Positions 46,803-61,278 of a DNA stretch of 64,000 bases are shown in pieces. The notes beneath the pieces were generated by a model. That model was given only the letters and a program-made list of their open reading frames with translations. It was not told the DNA's origin and did not search any database. The stretch's first letter is position 1, and every line of letters starts with the position of its first letter. Origin of the DNA: Prinia subflava (lineage: Eukaryota > Chordata > Aves > Passeriformes > Cisticolidae); contig NC_086248.1 in assembly GCF_021018805.1 (NCBI RefSeq), positions 57,789,485 through 57,853,484 on the forward strand. Direction: 5' to 3'. Both the position numbers and the translations under genes were made by a program.

Positions 46803-48300
46803 AAGTCAAATCCCATGCACCATCACTTGTCAGCTGAGCAAGTGGAGGGGATAATGTTTTGCAGAGGTACAGATTTCGACTGCATCAGTGCCTCTGTCAT
46901 CCAGTGGGAAAAACTATTTCCTGCTTTGACAGACAAATTTAGTGGCATTTAGCAGATATGGTGATGCCCTCACCTGTTGTATTAGCCTGTTTCATGTTCT
47001 CAGTGGTATAGCTATAGCAGGAAATTTCTTATGCAGGTCTGTAGTTAAATAAAAAAAAATTATAAAAAGAGGAAGAAGAGGAAGTCCTTAGTCTACACAC
47101 TTTCAAGGTCTAAAAACTAGTAAGGGAGATAGGGATGAGCTGAAGCAAGTGAACACTGATCAGCTGCAGGTACCCAGTTATCAGGAATACACATTAAAGT
47201 CACTGTTGCAGGTTTTCCTCCTGTGAAGATGCTACTGTGCCTCACCAAGCCCCTTCACAAGCAGTCTGTACCTGCTGGTACTACTATGTTTTAATTCAGA
47301 GTTCATATCAACAGAGGGAGGACTGAATCCCTGTCATGTTACAATCTTTTCTACAGAAATAAACTCTCAGCTACAGAAATAAATTACTTCTGCCTGGTCT
47401 CAGTCTGCAAAGTAGATGACACTCAGAGAAACTTTACTAAATGAATTCAGTTTCAAACAGCAGGAGCTTGCATATCTAAGACTATTTATAGTATGGTTTC
47501 ATAACTAAAAAAAAAATAAAAGAAGTAAGGCAGTTTAAAAAATACACAAAAATTGTCACAATAACAAGCATTAGTATATACCAATATACCTCTTCACACC
47601 AAAGAAGATTAATGGTTGCTTTTTTCTCTATGTGTTTATTCTGGATATTAAGATACATGTAGTAGTTTAAAAACTCAAGCCCTCACACCTACTCAATGGG
47701 AAAGATTCTATCCAAAAAGCATTTCTGGAATCACAAAATGTAAGTAAAACACTTTTTTTTTCCTTTTTTCACCCCTCCCTTAAAAATGCTTATTCAAATG
47801 GAAATACTTCAGTAGTATTACTACTGCTGATGATACTCCAGAGTATCTTGTAAAGTATGATAGTACTCCTGTTGTGACAAGCCTTCTTGGAACTGCCACT
47901 GTTCTCTAATAAGTGCATGGTCTTTACTTGAAACACAATTACATAATAATAAAATTTTGCCTTTCCATGCAGCACGCTGTTGAATAAAACAAAGGTTAGT
48001 ATTTAAATTGTTTTATATTTAACTAGCGTTAACCTGGCTGGAATTTGTTCAATTTTGAGGTAAAATTTTTTTTTTCTGCTATCTAAATGGACTTTCCCAT
48101 GTTTTCACTAGTGTCCATTGCCTTTTGGCCTGGCCACCCATCTCCAAGAGAAGTCTGACTTCATCTTCCCTGTATCTTTCCATCAGGTAGCTGTGGACAG
48201 CAACTGGCTCTCTCCATTTCTGGGATCTTTCTTCCTTGAACAGTGTGGACAGATTTGTGTGTATTCAAGGACTCCCACTGTCTGAAATTGGCCAGAAATT

Positions 48301-48361
48301 AGGTGCAACATGGTGGGTTGCATTTTGCTCTTGAAATCAGGTGCAACACGGTGGGTTGCAT
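48301..48361. repeat. Tandem duplication, 38-bp period
   Basis: AGGTGCAACATGGTGGGTTG starting at 48301 recurs at 48339 with one change (ATGG to ACGG). Each copy is followed by CA, and both also share CAT at positions +20 to +22. Confidence 0.9.
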
Positions 48362-51300
48362 GCCAATCCAGATAATTAAAGAAATAAGTATCACATTTGT
48401 TGGAACCACGGCCAATGGCCCCCATCTCCTCCCACTGCATGGCTGACTGAACTGGCTTTGGTTTCAGTCTGCCTTTGAACACAGAGATGGAAGATATTGC
48501 AGCTCCTGTTCATTAGCAATCCAGCTGGCCATTCCATGACGCAGGGAAGCACTGCTTCTGGAGCAGCACCATCTTACCCCCTCCACCGTCTTCCTTTCAA
48601 GACAGGTAAGCCAGAACCCAAATTATGCTGCTAGAAAGTGATTTTTTTTTAACCTTAGGAATTCAGAGTGTAAGGGTTGAGGACTTTGTTACGCTGGTCT
48701 ATGTGCCCACCTCTTCCATAGCTGTGTGATGAAGTTCAAGATTCCCATAGTTTAGTAACCATCTAAGTGCCCTCTGCTTGATGCAAATAGCAGGTTATCA
48801 GGATTTAGCTTCTTTGCAAGTAATTTAAAGCTATGTGCTGTTATCTTGAATTTGACAGAAATAACTGTTCCCAGGCACAGTTACTGGGTCTCAGCTGGTC
48901 CACAGGGATGTAACAGGCTACAATTTATGAGCTGTGGGTTTGAGCATTTCTTGCCATACGAATTCACACTAGTAACAATAAAAGTAAAGCAACTTCTGGG
49001 TGTGAGGAAGTACCAACTTGGTGCTGTGAACCCCAGATGAACAAAAGCACACAAACCCCTACCTTAGGTTGTGGTTTTGCTCCAATTAAGCTGCAGCACT
49101 TCAAATACATTTAAGGAAGTAGATGTGCAGTCAGCATCTGATTGATTTATTTCTTTAATTGCTACATAGATCTCATGGGCCCATGAAAAATCAATCTTGA
49201 TAAATAATCCAGGTTGCGCTCCAAGGCAGGATCAGCTATACTTGAATGCCAGGTACTGACAAAACATGAATCCACAGCACTAATAAACTGCTCCCAGCAA
49301 AAGACTTGAAAGAAATAAAAATGCAAATGCTAATTCTGCCAGCACATGCAAGTCCTAAGAAGTTTTTGTTTCCAGAAGAGCTCAGCCTTGGCATCGCGTT
49401 GTGTCACTGATGAGACCTCCATGGAGATCATTAGGAGGAGGCTAAGCTACTGTAATGTTTTTGAAGATTTCCACCCACCTGGGCTTAGTCAAAGTAGAAC
49501 AGATATTGTACTAATGACTTAAACTCTCAAGGAATTTAATTATTTTTTTGGCTAACATTACCTATATCAGGCATCTACTAGAGCCAAGCCTTTGTCCATG
49601 TAGATAGAGCTCTCCTGTGCTTGTGGAGTGTAAATAATGAGAACATGAGACCTGAGCAAGAATTCCTTTCAAATTTAAGATCGAAGAGAGTCATTGAAAC
49701 TTGAATCAGTGCAGCAGCAAGTTACCAGTTAAATGTCACATCCTGTTCCAGGTTGTGTATGTGTATTAACTTAGCTACAAGACTGGAAAGGAGTTGAACC
49801 AGTTCTGATAGAAACAATAAAGGTATTCCAAAACACAGGTAACACAGTGTGAGACATGGGAAAACAGTGCAGATCAGCAAGATGGATAATGGACCCCAAG
49901 GCATGAGTTACCAAGTTTTTTGAGACATAGATTTGAGAGATGAGGTGTTTGAAGGACTTTTAAGAGAACTCTTGGGATTTTTATGAGGAGCTGCCCTGTG
50001 CCTGAGGGTAAGCTCTTGTCTGTTACTTGAGGGTACAATCTTGTACGTGAGATCACAAGTGACTCAGCTTGAAAGGATGAGACCAGAGTCCAACAGTTTT
50101 GCCCCACAACATGACAGCATTGGTGAAATTATCCCAAGGAGCACCTCTTGCAAATACCAAGTTCAAAGTGGGAATACTGGGATTCAGATAGACAAAAGCA
50201 CAGCTGTGATGACCCACAGCAGTCACAGATATGCTTCAAAGAGATGATCTGCTTTAAGAGGCTGCCTTTTTTTTTTTCCAGTTGTACATGCAATAGGAAC
50301 AGGGGTCTGTAGACTATGCACTGGATTTTAATGAAGCTTTTGTGTCATTGTTTTTGTAGTGCAAATGGTCCAAATGTCAGAAGGCTTTTAACATCTTCAA
50401 ACTACTCCTTTAACTCACTCATAGGATAGCAATTATTCATTCAGCTTGCAGAAGGCTGTCACAGCCAATTCTCTGTGGGGCTAATGCCAAGGCACCACTC
50501 TTGGGTGAAGAGAAATATGCTCCCTAGCAGCTTGCTGTGAAAGATATCTCTATGCAAGTAGCATTACCAAGTGGAAGGGTTAACAACAACCTGCTGGTTT
50601 TGCCTTCCTGGGGCAAATAAATATGAGATGTGATATAAACCCTCCCTTTTTCAGTCTGGAGATCTTAGTTTGCTTTCAGTACAAGTGTACCAGTAAACTT
50701 TGTGGTTTATGAATGAAGGAAAAGAAACAGAGCAAGACAAGGCACAATTACCAGGCAATGCTAAGTGTGCACACAAAAGGGTCAAAGAGCTGAGGGGAAA
50801 AAGAGCTTTCCTATGCTGGCCATTCTGTTTGTTCCTGCTTGTGAACTGGTATGCATTAAATTTAGATTTGACTATGTTTCAGGAGACTAAGTGACCCTTG
50901 AAAAATCTGTGTCACTCTTGGAATTATGTGTTAAATGCATGTGCAATGACTTAGCTTCTGTCAAGCAGGACAGTTGTGGCACCACTCCTCTTTGGTACAG
51001 GGCCTTTTATTCCTCAGGGTACATTTTAAACTTAATACAATACAGCTGCTCATTCTTTAATATTGGTCTCCATTTCCTTTTTTGCTGGAAAATGAAGATG
51101 ACGCACATGATGGGAGAAGAATAATTTTAAATTCAGTGAAATATAATATTGGTCAAAGCAAAAAGGTGATGTAATCAATAAACAAAGTGATGGACATTAT
51201 ATGCAGCGTTATAAATTTAAATGTTAAGTAATCACATATTTTACAGTTTTGCAAAATGGTAGGAAGTAAGAGTATCCTCACCTTTAAACTAGGGTGAATT

Positions 51301-52565
51301 ATCAATTAACTTCAATAGTACCTAGTCCTGCAAAGGGAAGAAAAACTTCAAAATTAATATTTGAAACATTAAGAAATAAGTTATCTATTTAGAAATCAAA
51401 AGCCACTGAAAATACTGACTCATTTTGATTAACTTTCAAGAAGCATGAAAGGAATTGTGATTATTTTCTTTCACTGCTTTGGAGACCAAAACAGCATATA
51501 CAAGTATAATAATATGAAAGAGATTTAGGATCTATTTCATGCTGAACTGTATTTCAGACTGCCCTTGAAACAAGAAATTGTATTTCCAAACTGTCTACTA
51601 GCCAGGATGTCAAGGCAACAAGTAGTAATCACTATGTAGGATTCCAGATTGTGTTTCAGTAGGGATGTCTTATGCACTGAACAGGGCATGACGGCTCATT
51701 TCAGTGGCTCAGTGAGATCTGAGAGAAACACGAAGCACCATCCTTACATACATTGTGCCTCAAATGTCTCTGTTTGCTACAATAGCATCATAAATCAGAC
51801 GATGGTACCCAACAGGGGGATTTCTTGTTGTGACCACTAACTCTGGCTCTGCAAGTACATGTGAATATCTGTGCATAAGAGGTGTATGTATGTTTATAAA
51901 GCATAGATAAGGACTGTGGCACAGCAGAACTGTTCTTGCCTCATGTGATACAGATTGGTGCTTCCTAACTGGCTGCAGTTTTGCCACTTTCCCAGGAAGG
52001 AAATCTTAGGCAAACAATGAACATTGCTGGTTTTGGAAGGAACAGAATTAAATCTTGGAAAAAAGCACTAAGGTCAGAAGGATTCTTAAAAAGTGTCTCA
52101 ATTGTTAGCAGAAGATAGGAATGTTTTATACAGGGTAACCTCTGACTATTGCTTCTCCCTTATACCTAGTAAAATTTGAGTGCATTTGTGATCAATGAAC
52201 AGCACCGAAATAATATCTGCTTCTTGTTTATCTATTTTCTTATGGGTTTGGCCTCAATTTCTTTTCTGTCCTTCATTTCACATCTGTCACCTCACAGTAT
52301 ATTTTTGCTATAGGTACTTTTACAGCTTTGAGCATGGTGTTCCTATTCTTTAATAGAACAAACATGAGTACTCTGCAAAGTGTGTTGAGCTAGCAGAAGG
52401 GTCAGGAAAATGGCAAGGACAGGTCAATAGGAAGATCTCCACCTTTCTGTGCTTATTTTTACTGTGATTTTTTTTTAATCTATGTGGGTATAGTACCTGA
52501 ACTCCATTAGATATGTAGCAAAAAGTGGTTCTGACTCCAAAGTTTGTCTTCCTTTTAGCTGGATT

Positions 52566-52610
52566 TGTTGTACTATCTCATGTTGTACTATCTCATGTTG
52601 TACTATCTTA
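52566..52610. repeat. Three-copy tandem repeat of a 15-bp unit
   Basis: TGTTGTACTATCTCA occurs at 52566, 52581 and 52596; the third copy differs by one base (TTA at its end). Confidence 0.95.
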
Positions 52611-55600
52611 CTATTGTTTATAATTAGATGACAAAACACAAGTGTAAATGAAGTAATAAACAAAGGTTAGAGCAAACTCCTGTCAACTGTTGTCTATTTT
52701 AACTGCCAGGAGAAATCTGGCATGCACCTCCTTTCCTGCAAATCAAAGTGAATAAACACTCTCTGTGAATATTACCTTCCCATTTAATTGAGTAAATTGT
52801 TGATGAACAAGTTGCAAAGTTCAAGAGTGTAATTATTTGGGATTAGTAGAGAATTTCTTTAGCACATAATTGATATTCTTTGGATCATTTGATTAGCAGC
52901 TGAAACCAGTTTGTAATTGATGCTGTAATTAGCCAGCACAGTGCTCACTCCATATGAGACTGCAGTGTTATAAATTTGGGTAGACCCAGAACACAGAGCA
53001 ATACAGCTGGACTGCTTACTAATTTACGCTGGACAAATGTTTTGTAGGAGACTACACTTACACCTGCAGGAATTGAATATGCAAGGTTTGCAACCAGGTC
53101 TGAATCAAGAATTGCTTCAGAACTCACCTTTTCTTCTGTGCTGATGTCAGCTGTCTGTGGGTTCCCACTTTGTGGTTTTTGCATCTCACTGGTGGTTCAG
53201 GGCAGAGTGGGCTAAATGTGACTGAATTCTGAAAATCTGCATGGAGAATGATGGATCCTCTGCACAAATGTCTGCTATTTGTGGGGTGTTCCCTCAGAGT
53301 ATGAGAGTCCCTCTTGACTGGAGGCTGTGTATTTTCACCTGCACAACCACGCAGACCTGTGTTGTGGGAGGAACGTGTTTCCTTTCTGTCCCTTAGATCC
53401 AGGAGAGCAGAGTCCTTCTGTGAGCAGGTAAATGGGGAAATACTATTTTCTGTATGGATTATTCAGAGTCAACTGATGTAATAGGAGACAGTGTTGCCTG
53501 GAAGCCAGTATCCCTGTCCAGAATTAAAATAACTTTTGTAAGAAAGAAGTAAATGATGTTTTAAATAATATTTCTCTTTTTTTCAGTTTGTTTATGAATT
53601 GCATAACTAACTTGGCACTACTGTTCAGCTTTCTAAGGGCTGAATATATAAATGTAATTCTGTTGTTTCTCAGAGAAAGTCTATTCTTATGGAAAGAGCT
53701 TTCCCCTAACTTTTTGTAGATAGAATCTTTTATTTTATTCCCAGCTGCTTCTAATTTGCAAGAAAACACACGAAGTGTTCCAGCACATTTTTTACCATTG
53801 CCTTTGTACCACTAGATGGCATGAGAACACCACTTAGGAAGAGAGGACCTTTGCCTGGAAATGAGTTGACTCCTGAAGTCCTCTTACTCCAGTTATCTTT
53901 AACCATTCTGTTGCCCAAATCACAGATCTATCTGAGAGATAGAAGGTGGAGTTTTATCTGTGATCAAAAAAGGACTGCATCAAAAACTGGAATTAGTTGT
54001 GCACTTCAATAGCTTAAGAGCTGACTGTAAATGCAAAGGGTGAAACTCACTTCATCCAAGCTCTGACAGGCTTGTAATAGGTGGGGTTTTTCTTTGCTAT
54101 AGAAGGGACCCAGTTTTAGCTAGTTACCTCGTCACATGTTGCCATATGCTCTGCAGTGATACAGATGCAAAGTTTCCCATTAGTCATTCAGCAGACAGTC
54201 AAGTTCACAGGTATCTTTAAATAAGAATATGGTCACTGATTTTCAGCCATTTCCTTTCATTGATTTTATTCCCCATGTATTTCCCTTCCTCCCCTGTTGG
54301 TCCTCATACTCTTCTCCAGACCTCTGCAATGCTGGCTGGCCAGCAGCAAAGGCATGACATGGAGATACCTGTCTCTTGAGAAGCAGATCCAACTGCTCAA
54401 AGATCCAGTCTGCTCAAAGGCTCTTACTTGCTCATGAGAAACACAAGGGATGGTTGTCCTCTGAGTAAAGAGCGTAGACTTTTTTAGTTTCTGCTGTTTG
54501 CCTGAGAGAAAAAGGAGATCGTTCCTTCTTTCCTTCCCTTCAGATATGGATAAGTCATGAGGGAATTATGTAACATAAGAATGAGAAAGCTGTGGAGAAA
54601 AAGCTTTTCCTCCCCCTTCTCCCATTTTATCTCTGAAATAAATCTTCATTTACTCTCTATTTAAAGGATTTTGGAATGAGCTGTGTATGAAAACTAGAAC
54701 TCCCTCAATTTCCATGAGTGGTGGGAAAATTAAGCCTGGGCTTTTAGATAACTTGTGAAGAAAGCACAAGTCACCTTTTAATATGAAATGTGGTGATCTT
54801 AAGAAGCCTAATGGGAGCATAGAAGGGCAAAAAGGTCTGGGAGTGGAACATAGGTTTGAAGGCAAGTCTGTGAGGCTGTGTTCAGGCTAGATCTGTTGTG
54901 TTACAACAAGAATTGTGTCCTGGGGGAAGGTAGGTTTGGATTTGCCTGCAGGTGTGGAGGAATTACTCAGTTGCCCAAGGAATGAGTCAGTCAGATGCCA
55001 ACATCAAGTGAAGGAACATTCTCCTTTTGTTATATTCAGTCAGGTAGCTAAGACACAAGACTAGAACTCCTGTCCATGTAACACTGGGTAAATCACTTCC
55101 CATATTTTTCTGTCAGTGCATGAGTGGTGGGTTTTGTGCTGATAATCTACGAAGGAAGTGAAGGGGGGAAGTTACTGCAGCCCATGATAATATTGGTCTG
55201 ATAATCTCAAATTTGTTGCTTACATCAGTTTTCCAGATTTCATATTCAGCTTATCTGTGACTAAACCTTATCTGTATTTGATCATTAATCACAAGTATAT
55301 TCTTCCTGTAATACTTGTGGTTGCTGAAAGGGTACAAGGAAAGTAGGAGATCAAGAAAGGATAGCTAAACAATGCAGAAATATTTTAATACTGGACAGGC
55401 TGGCAGCAGTGAGCTTTGTGCACTTGAAGAAAAGATTTTATACTTGAACTTAAAATTTGTCTTGGATGCTGCTTTCAGCATTTCAATTACTTCTGAGGTG
55501 AATTCCAGGTGTCTACTTGAAAATAGAAAGTGTTCCCAGGCAGGGGTTTCTGTCTATATTCTGTGTTCCTGTACTCACAAAGAAGAAGAAAATTTCTTAC

Positions 55601-58600
55601 AAAGGCAAGGCAGTGGAATATACAGTGTTAGGATTCTTTAAAGATAGATTCATACAAGTTTAATGAAAGCCTCCTTACTATGTTATTTGTATAATGGTTA
55701 TATAGATATGACTGAAATTTCTCCAATCAATGTGATTATTTTGTGCTTCTTTGCTGTGTAACCTAATGTACACTGCTTTGCACTTTTTCACTAGAGACAA
55801 TACAGACCAGTTGATGGAGAAACTGACAAAATACCTTTAATTTTTACGTTGAAAGAGTTGCTAAAAGGAAAAATTGAAGCAGAGGGAGCACTGAGAACTA
55901 AACAATGAGTGGGTCTCATGAATTCATGGCATATGCGGTAGAGAGTGGTTACTGTTTTGCATAACTGCATTACTTGAGAGATACAATTCCACAGCAATTT
56001 TACCAGCTATTCTTTAGTGTTTTCATAAATCACAGCAATAGGAAATTATTAGCTGTACATGCCCTTGGCAGCCTCCCTACATGCATCCCCTTACTGACTG
56101 CACCTGGAGCTGAGGAACAAGCCTGCTTTGGGCAGTGTGGTTATGCCTGATGTGGTCAAAATTAAGGAGCAGAAATCAGAGTGTGGCTGAGGACTGCAGG
56201 GCTGACCACCACCTCACCCAGACTAGCCCGTGGCTCCTGCTGAGCTTGCATGTGCTGGGTATTGGGCATCTATCAAAGCCTGTGGTGGTGCAAGTCAGAA
56301 GGAACAAGTTCTCCTACACGAAGATAGAAAAGTGTGTGGCTGAAGGAGGAAATAAAGCACTGATCCCACAGTCTTTAAAGATAAACTCCTATGCAAGACT
56401 GAAGCGTTGATTATTTTTAGTGGGGGAGAGCCTAAGGGGAGGGCTTGTCAAAGAGATTAAACTATTGTAAGGAGCAGAGCAGGATTCTCCTGCAGCACTT
56501 TCCTTTCCATCACACCTGCATCCTGATGTGAAACAAAAAGTGTGTGCGTGGTGGGGGGAGGGAACGTTGAGGAGGAAAAAAAACTGCACTTGGGAGAGCT
56601 GAAGTAGTAGCAGTTAGCTATTGTTATTTCCTGTCACCGCTTTTACCCTGTTATCTTCTCTTATGCTGATTTCTTTCTGTTAATCCCCCGGATAGCCTCT
56701 GAGAGTTGTTTATCATCCCGGGGCAAAAAGGTTCCAGCCTGCTCTCACCACTCTTTTTTCCTGCACGCAGTGTTGCTGATGTGTCCAAGTATCCAGAAGA
56801 GCCTGAGGACAGAGTGGGAGGATATTTTCTCTTTTTTTTTAATCTCTTTGGGCCCATGACTTTTGCTCAGCACTTTTGTAGTTCCCCCTGCTTCTCCTGA
56901 AATCCAGGCTGTGAGGAGCATTGCTGTCATGCTGCAGCAAACAAGGTGCTGCACAGCTGCTGGGCATTCATCCATGCTGGGCCAGGTGTTGTCTAACCTT
57001 CTAACCTGTTTGGGAACATGTGTTTGAACACTGTTCAGAGCAGTCTGGTCACAGTAGGATGGCATGGGTGCACTGGGCAGGGTGGGGTATTATTCAATGC
57101 TGCCCTTTGCCAGTTTGGTTTTACCAATTTCCTAGTTCTGCTGCATGACTTATCTCCCAGACAGAATGAAAAAAAAGGCTGGGAGAATGTTTGCCACAGA
57201 GAGAGGAGGTATTTGGGAGGACAGTTGGAGGACCAGCCAGGTGTTGTGACAACAGAAACTGACTTTTTTTTTTTATCTGGAGCAAGAGTGTGAATATGTG
57301 ACGTGTGTTCTGAGATTGGAAACTAGGGTATAATGCCATCTGAGCTCTCTTGTACTTTTCCATTCAATTGTTTAGGTCAGCCTTCTAAAGAAGAATGAAT
57401 TTAGGTGGCAGTCCATTACAGAACACTTCTGTGATCTTTAGACCTGGTACCATTCTCTAGTTTTGTATTGCCCTACAGATCCTCTGCCTTAGGGTCTTGG
57501 AGTCTAGAAGAGGAGGTTTGTACAAAAAACAGCACCATATATTTCCTAATAACTAAACTTTGGGGGAGAGGAGTCAAAGAAATATATAAGCAGATAATCC
57601 ATGTACAGACCTGTTCTCTTTAGATGCCTATTAACCAAAAAGTGGAATCTACTGGGATTCCTAGCTTCGGGTAGAGAGAAGGTGGGACTGAAGGCTGTCT
57701 ACTCTCTTAATAGTCTTTCTGAATACTTCAGGAAATGTGCATCTAAACCTAGTCAGATGACCCCTCCTCCACAATATTAACTTCTTCTTACTTAGCAAGT
57801 CAGTCTGACTTTGGGAAGCTCTTGTACCATCACAAGAAAACATTTTTAAGCCTTGTCCTAGAATATTCCCTCACCCTACTTTATAACCTGAATGGAGGGA
57901 TGAGATCCCCTCCATAACCTCTGAAGGGCCCAGTGCTCCTAAATGTGACAACCCTCTCCAGAAATGGTAGGTAAATGGCTGATCTGTATGAAACTGAACT
58001 ATGTTCTTCCCTGCCTGAAGTAGGCGGCTTGTTTTTCAATTTAACTCCATGTTTTTATACAGTAAATTGCCTTCCAGTAATCAAACAAACATTTAAAAGA
58101 TTATATATACAATTTTAGGGATCTTCAAATCGGTCACAGATGTTCTTGGGGTTTTGTATGCTCAAGGGAAAGCTTTGGCTTTTAAAGATGGAAGAAACAG
58201 GAAGAAGATGAGAGATGAAAGGGGAAAGGCTAGTTGCTTTCAGAGGCATGTGAATTATCAGTCTGAGCCAGACTTAGACCATGTAGTCTGGTTTGGATAA
58301 CTCAGGTGCAGAAGGGGACTCTAATTGTCACTCAGCACACACTGGTGGAATACATGTCCTCAGTCATGTAGGCTCCTGGTGTCTGCATAGCTGAACTGTC
58401 TCCCTTTGGAGCTGAGATCCCTGCAAGCAGAACTAGAACTTAATTACTCTGGCTGTTCCTCCCGGGAAGGATCCACAGACTGACGTCTGATATCAGTCTG
58501 AGCTAAGGGAGGAGCAGGGAAAGAGGAGCTGTTGCCTTGCTGTGCAACAGCTGCCTTTTGGGCTCAGTGCCAAAAGTGGGGGAGGAAAACTTCTGGAGGC

Positions 58601-59733
58601 CTGAAGAGATAGAGAAAGGCAAATCCCTCCAGGTCTTAGGCTTCAAGAGACCAACGCAGTGTGTGGGCAGGAGCTGGGATGCTGTGTGGGAAAGATTTCA
58701 GTAGGAGCTCCCTCCCAGGTCTTCATGCAAACCACGTCCCCTAAATCCCAGGCTTTATCACAGATCTAGGCTAGCACTCTGGGATGGGCTGCAGAGCTAC
58801 TGCCTCCACCCCTTTCCACCCACTGGCACCAGATACTGCTAACCTCTCAATTTAAAGATGCACTGCTTTGGCACAGAGGGTCTCAGAGCTGAAACCAGCA
58901 GCGTGGCCACCTGAAGCCCTCCTTGGGAGCATGAAGCAGCATATTATGGGAAGCTTATGCTCAGGGCACAGGAGTTGGCAAGTCTGTGTAATGTAGCTGC
59001 CACAGCTCTCAACCTTGCATACTTTATGCTCTGTTGGGTGCAAGACAAGGGCGTTCCAGCAGGGTAGGCAAATTTAGGGTTTGGTAATACTGGCAGCTGG
59101 CTGCTTGCTATGAAGTGAGAGCACAAAGACCACGTATTGTTTTTATTTTAGGGTGATTGAGACCAGAAAAGCACTTTGCAACACTGCAGACTTCGATCTG
59201 CACTGCAGCACTACAGACATGCCTGGGCTTCCAGTGACTTCATTTAGAGGTGTCCAGCCACACCTGGAGGCAGCTGTAAAGTGGAAGTTGGGATGACAGC
59301 ATCTTTTGTAAACAATGGGATTTCCTGGGTTTATGTTTGAATGGCTGGCCCTCTTGGAGAGGGGAAGATCATACCAGGTCTCTGGCAAAGTGATGAGAAG
59401 ACTTTCTGTGTTATGTAATTCATAAGGCCACTGGTTACCATTGAGCCAAAAATTTGCTTCAAATTGAATGGGTTCATGATTATCCACATGGTGCTGTTGA
59501 ATAAATTCAAATCCCATGGGATACAATTACATTAAAAGCTTTAGTCAGTTTAAACCATGTCTCTGTCATTTTTATTTTTGCTAAGCATAAAAACACCCTG
59601 TATTGAAATCAAGTAACCGTGTGTTACTTGCAGGAATGTGTCACAGGATTATGTTGCAAACAATCTAAGTGCTTTTTCAGTGTCTCACGGTTTTCTGGTA
59701 TATTCTGCACGGAACTTTTTTCTTTTTTTGAAT

Positions 59734-59782
59734 TTAAAATTTATCCTGACTGTCTGATCAGGACAGGATAAATAAATTTTAA
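59734..59782. repeat. Imperfect palindrome able to form a hairpin
   Basis: TTAAAATTTATCCTG (59734-59748) is mirrored by CAGGATAAATAAATTTTAA (59764-59782), apart from a 4-base insertion in the right arm. The loop is about 15 bases. Confidence 0.8.
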
Positions 59783-61278
59783 TGAATCCTATAATGAATA
59801 TGAAGGTAGTCCGGCAAACCAATTTAATTTTCATGAATCTCATTGTTAGACGAATATGTTTAAAAAAATTAGTGTGAGTCCTCTTTGAGGGCAAACACTT
59901 ACTTTGAAATTATAGCAATATTTTGTGACCATAATGCTTAGCTCTTGTTCAGAGGCAGTGACTAGGTAAACCTTGCTGTTGTAGCCCTATATGGTGGTAT
60001 ATATGTTTTCTCATGTACACCCTAAGTGTGATATCAGCAAATAACGTGTAGCTTCAAAACAAGCTTGATTGGCAAGCAATCAGTCTGCCAGCATTTGACT
60101 GGACTTTCAGTGAAGTAGAAACAGGGAAGTACCCACTTCTTTAAATTTGTCCTGTCTGTTGGTGGAAATAGTCCTTGTGGTGTTTGTCCACTTGCGTTAC
60201 TGAATCAAATCACTGCAGCAACTTACAGGCTTTTCATTAGCTGGGACCACTGGATGTAATTTCTGAAATTCTGAGCAGTAATTTTAAGAAAAAAATGCTT
60301 TTCAAAGAATCAGTGTCACTTGCCCCTGTGATTGTGGCTTCAGTGCATTGTGGCATGGTTGCTATCAGCATCAGGCCGTGCTGACAGGCATCAGGAGCTA
60401 GGAGATAACCAGGATCTGTAGCATTGCCAATAATATTATTGGAAATCTGTCCTCCCTAGCAAATGCACTGTCCCATTCTAAGAAAGGCTGTTGGTTTTGA
60501 TCTTCTGAGGTTTTGCTGCTTCCAAAGAGAAGGGACTGAAGTGTGTGCCATTGATCCAGTTTAAGTGGTTCTATGTTTTAAGCAGGCACTGGATCTCAGC
60601 AAACATCAGAGAATTTTGGTGTACCAGATATCACCTTTGCTGTCTGAGCTGTATTTTTCTGGCATGGAATGTTAGAGATAAAATCTTCTTTTCCAGTATA
60701 ATGAAGGGAAGTATACTTTGGTTAAGGTTGGTGTTGTCAGGAGATAACATTTGCTTGAAAATGAAGGTGTATTTTTCTAGCACAATATACTGTAATTTAA
60801 ATCATTCCCAGTGCAATTTCTTCTGTGGTTCCAGGCTGTAAACTAAACCACAAACTGACATTTTAGCTGGTACATTCAGTTTCAAAGCATTGAATACTAC
60901 ACATAATGTAAGCAAGAATCCTCATTTCCTTGCTTTGTGTAATTTTCATAAGTAGTGGTGCTACATCTATTTTCTTCTCTCTCTGAATAATGTCTCTGAC
61001 TTTTTTTTTCCTTCACCACTCTGGAAAAATGCTGTAATATTGTCATGTTCAATACACCTGTCTCAGTTTGCCTGGTTTCACTGTGCCAGGCAGATTTGTG
61101 AGTTAGAATTTTGTGTCTGAGACAGAAGCTGCTTGAGGGAACTTGTAGCTCACTACTTTGCTCTGTATCTGGATGTTCATTGAGGGGTAGTTTTCTTCCC
61201 TGGAATCATCTTGTTTAGTGGAATCAAATTAATCTTCGTCAGTTTTGCCTTAAGGAGTTATGCCCTTCCTCACTGTAG

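Noticed and set aside
61059..61124. TGTCTCAG ... CTGAGACA inverted repeat
   Set aside because: Only 8-bp arms 50 bp apart with no target duplication; expected by chance in a window this size.
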